11,181 nt of DNA, taken from CAYLOC01 sp964385195 (GTDB taxonomy: Bacteria > Actinomycetota > Actinomycetes > Propionibacteriales > Nocardioidaceae). Numbering within the stretch: position 1 is the stretch's first letter; every line of letters starts with the position of its first letter. A program made the position numbers and the translations under genes. Below are positions 6,537-11,181 of this stretch, piece by piece. The stretch spans positions 1 to 11,181 of the forward strand of contig CAYLOC010000103.1 in assembly GCA_964385195.1 (NCBI GenBank). The letters are read 5' to 3'. The notes beneath the pieces are model-generated. The model had not been told where the DNA came from. It did no database searches and worked only from the letters and a program-made list of their open reading frames with translations.

Positions 6537-7742
6537 ATGACCGATCTGCTCTCCCGTCCGCTGCTGCGCGTGGACGCCTCCGAACCTCCGCCCCGGCGGC
6601 CGACGGTCACCAGCGCGCTGCTCGCGGTGCTGGCGGTGGCCGCCGCCGGTCTGGTTGTCTGCGTGGCCGGTGCGGTCGCCGGGTGGTTCGCCGGGGACTC
6701 CGGAACCGTCGGCGGGGCCATGCAGGCGGGGGGAATGGTGTGGCTGGTCGCCAACGGCGGTGGCCTGCATGTCGGGGACGTGGCGTTCACCGCGGCACCG
6801 TTGGGCTCGGTCGCGCTGGCCGGGTGGCTGCTGTTCCGGGCCGGGCGCTGGGCGGGGTCGGTAGCCCGGGTGCCTACCTGGCGAGAGGCCGCGACCGGCG
6901 CAGCGGTGATGGGCCTCGGGTACGGCGGGGTGGGGATCGGGTTGTGGTTCGCGACCCGGTCCGCCGACGTTCAGGCCGACCCGGTGCGTGCCGCGGCGGT
7001 GCTGGCTGTGCTGGCCGCCACCTGCGGTGGGCTCGGCCTGCTGGTGGGCTCCGGTCTGTTCGCGTCGATGTCGGCGCTTCTCCCGGAACCGGTCCGAGCA
7101 GGCGCACGCGGTGCCGTCGCCGGGGTGCTGGTGATGGTGGCGGCCGGAGCGTGCCTGGTCGTGGCCGCGCTCGCGGTGAACTTCGCACTCGCGACGCGCC
7201 TGGCGGAGAACCTCGACAGCGGTCTCGTCGGTGGGGTGCTGCTCACGCTGCTCGGGGCCGCACTCGTACCCAACGCGGTCCTGTACGCCGGGGCCTACAT
7301 CGCCGGCCCTGGGTTCGCGGTCGGTGCCGGTACGGCGGTGTCCCCGGCGGGAGTGCACGTCGGCCGGCTCCCCGACTTCCCTCTCCTGGCCGCGCTGCCG
7401 ACCGGACCGCCGGGGACCTGGCAGACGGTACTGATCGCCGTACCCGTCATCGCCGGTATGGTCGCCGGAGTCGTGAGCCAGCGCTGGTACCCGGTGTTCG
7501 CCTACGACCGAGCGGCGCTGCACGGGGGATTGTCCGGGCTCGCCGGAGGCGTCGCGTTTGCCGGTCTCGTCTGGTGCGCGGGCGGTGCGGTGGGCCCCGG
7601 GCGGCTGCAGGAGTTCGGTCCGGACGCGGTAGGGGTGCTGGCGGTGTGCAGTGTCGCGTTCCTGCTCGGCGGCGCCGTCGTCGCCGGCGGCAACCGGCTG
7701 CTCTCCGGACGTATCGGCGATGCTGCCCGCCGCTTCCGGTAA
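6537..7742 (+). CDS. perM: DUF6350 family multi-span membrane protein (cell division protein PerM-like)
   Basis: A 401-residue integral membrane protein with about nine or ten hydrophobic segments (roughly 24-50, 62-75, 84-101, 118-138, 151-178, 191-219, 229-257, 298-316, 329-351, 364-385). Family-like features are the NGGGLHVGDV stretch with APLG (73-90), a segment near 246-264 (PNAVLYAGAY, then GPGFAVGAG) and SPAGVHVGRLPDFPLLAALP (269-288). In M. tuberculosis the family member PerM (Rv0955) lies directly upstream of purN-purH, as here, and has been linked to persistence and cell division. That supports the name, although the biochemical role of the family is not settled. ATG 6537 is chosen by the MTDLLSRP start after GGAAG; the 3-nt spacing is short, so the start is moderately sure. 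It probably heads the purN-purH transcript. Confidence 0.85.
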   Translation: MTDLLSRPLLRVDASEPPPRRPTVTSALLAVLAVAAAGLVVCVAGAVAGWFAGDSGTVGGAMQAGGMVWLVANGGGLHVGDVAFTAAPLGSVALAGWLLFRAGRWAGSVARVPTWREAATGAAVMGLGYGGVGIGLWFATRSADVQADPVRAAAVLAVLAATCGGLGLLVGSGLFASMSALLPEPVRAGARGAVAGVLVMVAAGACLVVAALAVNFALATRLAENLDSGLVGGVLLTLLGAALVPNAVLYAGAYIAGPGFAVGAGTAVSPAGVHVGRLPDFPLLAALPTGPPGTWQTVLIAVPVIAGMVAGVVSQRWYPVFAYDRAALHGGLSGLAGGVAFAGLVWCAGGAVGPGRLQEFGPDAVGVLAVCSVAFLLGGAVVAGGNRLLSGRIGDAARRFR

Positions 7743-7760
7743 CGCACTGGTTGGACACTC

Positions 7761-7782
7761 CCCGAAGGGGCGGCTCCTCGGG
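7761..7782 (+). terminator. Hairpin between perM and purN (possible weak terminator or leader structure)
   Basis: CCCGA-(A)-GG (7761-7768) can pair with CCTCGGG (7776-7782): seven base pairs, one bulged A, 7-nt loop. No T-tract follows, so it is not a classical Rho-independent terminator. It lies just before the purN ribosome site and could equally modulate purN expression. Confidence 0.28.
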
Positions 7783-7802
7783 TGTAGTGGGAGGGTGCAG
7801 GG

Positions 7803-8414
7803 GTGACGGCTCAGTCCCGGCTGGTGGTTCTCGTCTCCGGCACCGGTAGCAACCTCCAGGCACTGCTGGACGCGTGCGCGGACCCGTCGTACGGCGCCTC
7901 GGTCGTCGCGGTCGGCGCCGACCGAAGCGGCATCGAGGGGCTGGCCCGGGCAGAACGCGCCGGCATCCCGACGTTTGTCCACCGGCTGCGTGACCACGCC
8001 GAGCGCGCAGACTGGGATGCGGCCCTGACGGCCGAGGTGGCGTCGTACCGGCCGGACCTCGTCATCTCCGCAGGCTTCTTGAAGCTGGTCGGGCCCCGGT
8101 TCCTGGAGCGGTTCGGGGGGCGGTTCCTCAACACCCACAACGCGCTGCTCCCGTCGTTCCCCGGTATCCACGGCCCCCGGGACGCCCTGGCGTACGGCGT
8201 GAAGGTCACCGGCGCGACACTGTTCGTCGTGGACGAGGGCATGGACACCGGCGCTGTCATCGACCAGGTCCCGGTCCGCGTCCAGCCCGATGACGACGAG
8301 GCTTCCCTCACCGAACGGATCAAGGTGGCCGAACGGTCCATGCTCGTCGACTGCGTGGGCCGCATGGTCCGCCACGGCTTCACCATCAACGGAAGGACAG
8401 TCACCATCCCATGA
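7803..8414 (+). CDS. purN: Phosphoribosylglycinamide formyltransferase (GAR transformylase)
   Basis: Transfers the formyl group of 10-formyl-THF to glycinamide ribonucleotide, the third step of de novo purine synthesis; cytosolic. The 203 residues are typical for PurN. The phosphate-binding loop is visible as SGTGSNLQ (12-19). The catalytic Asn-His-Asp set is N110 and H112 (FLNTHNALLPSFPGIHG) and D148 (DEGMDTGAVI). The GTG start is backed by GGGAGGG (7789-7795) at 7-nt spacing and by the family-typical first strand RLVVLVSGTGSN starting at residue 6. The stop codon overlaps the purH start in ATGA (8411-8414), which indicates translational coupling of the two formyl-THF-consuming enzymes. Confidence 0.97.
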   Translation: MTAQSRLVVLVSGTGSNLQALLDACADPSYGASVVAVGADRSGIEGLARAERAGIPTFVHRLRDHAERADWDAALTAEVASYRPDLVISAGFLKLVGPRFLERFGGRFLNTHNALLPSFPGIHGPRDALAYGVKVTGATLFVVDEGMDTGAVIDQVPVRVQPDDDEASLTERIKVAERSMLVDCVGRMVRHGFTINGRTVTIP

Positions 8415-9979
8415 ACCCCGCGAGCACCGGCCGTCATGCCCTCACGCGCGCCCTGATCTCGGTCTATGACAAGACGCGGCTGGAGGAGGTCGCCCGCGCG
8501 CTTGCCGACGCGGGGGTGGAGATCGTCTCCACCGGGTCGACCGCCGCCCGGATCGACGCCGCCGGTGTCGCGGTGACCAGGGTCGAGGACCTGACCGGCT
8601 TCCCCGAGTGCCTGGACGGGCGGGTGAAGACGCTGCACCCGAAGGTCCACGCCGGGTTGCTCGCGGACCTGCGGCTGGAGTCGCATCGCAGCCAGCTCAC
8701 GGACCTCGGCGTGGAACCGTTCGACCTGGTGATCTCCAACCTCTACCCGTTCACCGAGACCGTGGCCGGCGGCGCCACCCCCGATGAGTGCGTCGAGCAG
8801 ATCGACATCGGCGGGCCGTCGATGGTGCGCGCCGCCGCCAAGAACCACCCCAGCGTCGCCGTCGTGACCTCCCCGGACCAGTACGACGACCTGCTCGCCG
8901 CAGTGGCTGCCGGCGGCTACACGCTGGCGCAGCGACAGCGGTTGGCGGCGCAGGCGTTCACCCACACCGCGTCCTACGACGTGGCCGTCGCCTCCTGGAT
9001 GGGCAACGTGCTCACCGACACCAGCGACGGCACCGGCTTCCCGGCGTGGGCCGGGGCGACCTGGGAGCGCGCCGACGTCCTGCGGTACGGCGAGAACCCG
9101 CACCAGCGGGCCGCGCTGTACCGGCACGGGCGGGGCGGCCTCGCCGCCGCGGAGCAGCTGCACGGGAAGCAGATGTCCTACAACAACTACGTCGACACCG
9201 ACGCGGCCCGCCGGGCGGCGTACGACTTCGCCGCGCCCGCCGTCGCGGTGATCAAGCACGCGAACCCCTGCGGCATCGCGTGCGGTGCCGACATCGCCGA
9301 GGCGCACCGGCTTGCACACGCGTGTGACCCGACCTCGGCGTTCGGCGGGATCGTGGCCGCCAACCGGCCGGTGTCGGTCGAGATGGCCGAGCAGGTGGCG
9401 AAGGTGTTCACCGAGGTCGTGATCGCCCCGGCGTACGACGAGGGGGCGCTGGAGGTGCTCACCCGCAAGAAGAACGTCCGGATCCTCCGCTGCGAGCCCG
9501 ACGACCACTCCGAGCAGGTGGAGTCCCGGGGGATCAGCGGTGGACTGTTGATGCAGTCGGCGGACCGCCTCGACGCCCCCGGCGACGACCCGTCAACGTG
9601 GACGCTGGTCACCGGCGAGGCGGCCGACGCCGAGGCGATGGCGTCGCTGGAGTTCGCCTGGCGCGCCTGCCGGACGGTGAAGTCCAACGCGATCCTGCTG
9701 GCAGTCGGCACCGCAGCAGTGGGTGTCGGAATGGGCCAGGTCAACCGCGTCGATGCGGCCCGGCTCGCGGTGTCCCGTGCGGGGGAGCGGGTCCGCGGCG
9801 CGGTCGCGGCCTCCGACGCCTTCTTCCCGTTCCCCGACGGGCTGGAGGTGCTGACCGAGGCTGGTGTCCGGGCGGTCGTCCAGCCCGGCGGGTCGAAGGG
9901 GGACGACGCCGTGACCGAGGCCGCGGCCAAGGCGGGGATCACCATGTACCACACCGGTACCCGCCACTTCCACCACTGA
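8411..9979 (+). CDS. purH: Bifunctional AICAR formyltransferase / IMP cyclohydrolase
   Basis: Carries out the last two steps to IMP: formylation of AICAR with 10-formyl-THF, then ring closure. At 522 residues it is full length. The N-terminal MGS-like cyclohydrolase domain (about 10-200) shows VSTGSTAARID (39-49), RVKTLHPKVHAGLL (71-84) and IGGPSMVRAAAKN (133-145). The AICAR transformylase part (about 200-522) carries RYGENPHQ (225-232), the catalytic Lys-His pair K282-H283 in KHANPCG, SAFGGIVA (309-316), KSNAILLA (424-431) and a C-terminal RHFHH. Translation begins in the ATGA overlap with purN. Nothing is missing or unusual. A 65-nt interval containing a possible hairpin separates it from folD. 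Confidence 0.98.
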   Translation: MNPASTGRHALTRALISVYDKTRLEEVARALADAGVEIVSTGSTAARIDAAGVAVTRVEDLTGFPECLDGRVKTLHPKVHAGLLADLRLESHRSQLTDLGVEPFDLVISNLYPFTETVAGGATPDECVEQIDIGGPSMVRAAAKNHPSVAVVTSPDQYDDLLAAVAAGGYTLAQRQRLAAQAFTHTASYDVAVASWMGNVLTDTSDGTGFPAWAGATWERADVLRYGENPHQRAALYRHGRGGLAAAEQLHGKQMSYNNYVDTDAARRAAYDFAAPAVAVIKHANPCGIACGADIAEAHRLAHACDPTSAFGGIVAANRPVSVEMAEQVAKVFTEVVIAPAYDEGALEVLTRKKNVRILRCEPDDHSEQVESRGISGGLLMQSADRLDAPGDDPSTWTLVTGEAADAEAMASLEFAWRACRTVKSNAILLAVGTAAVGVGMGQVNRVDAARLAVSRAGERVRGAVAASDAFFPFPDGLEVLTEAGVRAVVQPGGSKGDDAVTEAAAKAGITMYHTGTRHFHH

Positions 9980-9983
9980 GCAC

Positions 9984-10030
9984 CGCGCCCGGCGATCGGC
10001 CTCCGTGCCGCGCCCACCCGTCCGGGCGTG
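9984..10030 (+). other. Possible RNA hairpin upstream of folD
   Basis: CGCGCCCGG (9984-9992) can pair with CCGGGCGTG (10022-10030): nine pairs including one G-U, with a 29-nt loop. It lies right after the purH stop and ends 5 nt before ATG 10036, 14 nt before GTG 10045. In RNA it could hinder ribosome access to folD or stabilise the purH 3' end. There is no T-tract. High GC makes chance pairing quite possible. Confidence 0.3.
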
Positions 10031-10044
10031 CGAGAATGCCGGGC

Positions 10045-10902
10045 GTGAGTGCGGAGATCCTGGACGGCAAGGCAACGGCGAAGGCGATCCGGGCGGACCT
10101 GAAGCAGCGGGTCGAGCGGCTGGCGGAGCGGGGCGTCCAGCCGGGGCTGGGCACCGTGCTGATCGGCGACGACCCGGGCAGCCAGGCCTACGTCGCCGGT
10201 AAGCACCGCGACTGCGGGAAGGTCGGCATCGCCTCGATCCGCGAGCACCACCCCGCCGACATCTCCCAGCAGTTCCTGGAGGAGCGGATCGCGACGCTCA
10301 ACGCCGACCCGGCGTGTACCGGGTTCATCGTGCAGCTGCCGCTGCCGGGGCACCTGGACACCCAGCGGGCGTTGGAGCTGGTCGACCCCGGGAAGGACGT
10401 CGACGGGCTGCACCCGATGAACCTCGGTCGGTTGGTGCTGATGTACGACGCGCCGTTGCCGTGCACACCGCGCGGGATCGTCCACCTGCTGCAGCAGTAC
10501 GACGTACCGCTGCGAGGAGCCGAGGTCTGCGTGATCGGCCGCGGTGTCACGGTGGGGCGGCCCCTCGGCCTGTTGCTGACCCGGCGCCGCGAGAACGCGA
10601 CGGTGACGCTGTGTCACACCGGGACGCGGGACCTGGCGGCGCACGTGCGTGCCGCGGACATCGTGGTGGCCGCCGCAGGCGTCGCGGGGCTGATCACCGC
10701 CGATATGGTCAAGCCCGGCGCAGCCGTCCTCGACGTGGGGACCTCACGGGTCGACGGCACGCTCGTCGGCGACGTGGCGCCGGAGGCCTACGACGTCGCC
10801 GGCCACGTGGCCCCGATGCCCGGCGGGGTCGGGCCGATGACCCGGGCGATGTTGCTCAGCAACGTGGTGGAGGCCGCGGAGCGGCACGCTGGTACGGCGT
10901 GA
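10045..10902 (+). CDS. folD: Bifunctional methylene-THF dehydrogenase / methenyl-THF cyclohydrolase
   Basis: Interconverts 5,10-methylene-, 5,10-methenyl- and 10-formyl-THF with NADP(H), linking serine-derived one-carbon units to the formyl donor used by PurN and PurH just upstream. From GTG 10045 it is 285 residues, the usual FolD length. Catalytic Y49 and K53 lie in SQAYVAGKHRDC; VQLPLPGH (96-103), DGLHPMNLGRL (120-130) and PCTPRGI (139-145) line the folate site. GRGVTVGRP (165-173) is the nucleotide-binding loop, and MPGGVGPMTRA (258-268) is the C-terminal signature. The start is chosen because VSAEILDGKATA aligns with known FolD N-termini. ATG 10036, three codons earlier in frame, is an equal possibility, and neither has a good Shine-Dalgarno site. 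The stop lies 4 nt before the next gene. Confidence 0.97.
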   Translation: MSAEILDGKATAKAIRADLKQRVERLAERGVQPGLGTVLIGDDPGSQAYVAGKHRDCGKVGIASIREHHPADISQQFLEERIATLNADPACTGFIVQLPLPGHLDTQRALELVDPGKDVDGLHPMNLGRLVLMYDAPLPCTPRGIVHLLQQYDVPLRGAEVCVIGRGVTVGRPLGLLLTRRRENATVTLCHTGTRDLAAHVRAADIVVAAAGVAGLITADMVKPGAAVLDVGTSRVDGTLVGDVAPEAYDVAGHVAPMPGGVGPMTRAMLLSNVVEAAERHAGTA

Positions 10903-10906
10903 CCGC

Positions 10907-11181
10907 GTGAGCCGGCCGCCCCATCCGTCGACCCCCGGTGGGGTCTGCTACCTGCTCGTGGTCGCCGGCGTCGTCTTCGGACTCGTCGTGGCGGTGGCCG
11001 GGCCGTGGCGGGGCGGGGTCAGCATCGTCGGCCTCAGTTTCGCGTTCGCCCTGCTGGTACGGCTGGTCCTGCCGGACCGGCTGGCGGGGATGCTGGCGGT
11101 GCGCGGCCGGCTCCTCGACGTACTCGTCCTGGCATTCTGCTCCGCGGCGCTGCTGACGCTCGCCGTGGTGGTCCCGCAGGG
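10907..11181 (+). CDS. DUF3017 family small membrane protein, 3' end cut by window edge
   Basis: Function unknown. The 91 visible residues begin with a short polar, Pro-rich stretch, then three hydrophobic segments (about 13-33, 38-55, 70-88), fitting a small three-helix membrane protein. The short tail VVVPQG at the window end suggests that only a few residues are missing. The GTG at 10907 follows the folD stop by 4 nt, so expression is probably coupled to folD; an in-frame TGA shortly upstream excludes a longer start on this side. In many actinobacteria a DUF3017 gene directly follows folD, which together with length and topology is the basis for the name. I see no catalytic motif. Confidence 0.8.
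   Translation, partial: MSRPPHPSTPGGVCYLLVVAGVVFGLVVAVAGPWRGGVSIVGLSFAFALLVRLVLPDRLAGMLAVRGRLLDVLVLAFCSAALLTLAVVVPQ

Noticed and set aside
1..11181. tRNA, rRNA, CRISPR arrays, insertion-sequence ends, phage genes or toxin-antitoxin pairs.
   Set aside because: No tRNA-like cloverleaf, direct-repeat array, transposase motif or small paired genes were seen; gene order looks like stable actinobacterial core.

Overview
The window reads as an ordinary chromosomal segment of a high-GC actinobacterium. Coding regions use mostly G/C-ending codons, GTG starts are common, and the order sucC-sucD / perM-purN-purH / folD-DUF3017 is one I know from actinobacterial genomes (sucCD and perM-purN-purH lie close together in Mycobacterium tuberculosis; folD-DUF3017 in Streptomyces). 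Genus cannot be fixed from this window. A run of exactly 100 N at 4444-4543 shows that it comes from a scaffolded draft assembly.

Left arm (1-2157). Two minus-strand genes run off the left edge: a nearly complete membrane-anchored M23 (LytM-type) peptidase, and upstream of it an alpha/beta-hydrolase (lipase-like) gene that looks broken. Its N-terminal and C-terminal parts lie in different frames, and the stretch expected between them is missing. Divergent to these is a small stand-alone cobalamin-binding domain protein resembling the small subunit of split acyl-CoA mutases (IcmB type).

Centre (2366-6363). sucC and sucD encode succinyl-CoA synthetase of the TCA cycle and form a tight operon. 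Convergent to them, across the N gap, is a large minus-strand gene whose visible 606 residues combine a divergent ECF/SigE-like sigma-factor fold, one transmembrane helix and two related cysteine-bearing extracytoplasmic modules. This is the least ordinary protein here.

Right arm (6537-11181). A plus-strand series holds perM (DUF6350 multi-span membrane protein), purN, purH (ATGA overlap with purN), folD and the start of a DUF3017 membrane protein. FolD interconverts one-carbon tetrahydrofolates and so supplies the 10-formyl-THF that PurN and PurH consume, which makes purN-purH-folD a coherent purine/one-carbon group.

I saw no tRNA, rRNA, CRISPR array, insertion sequence or phage gene. Most of the window is conserved housekeeping. 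The points that merit a second look are the sigma-like membrane protein, the damaged lipase and a few intergenic elements. I found no convincing new multi-gene system.
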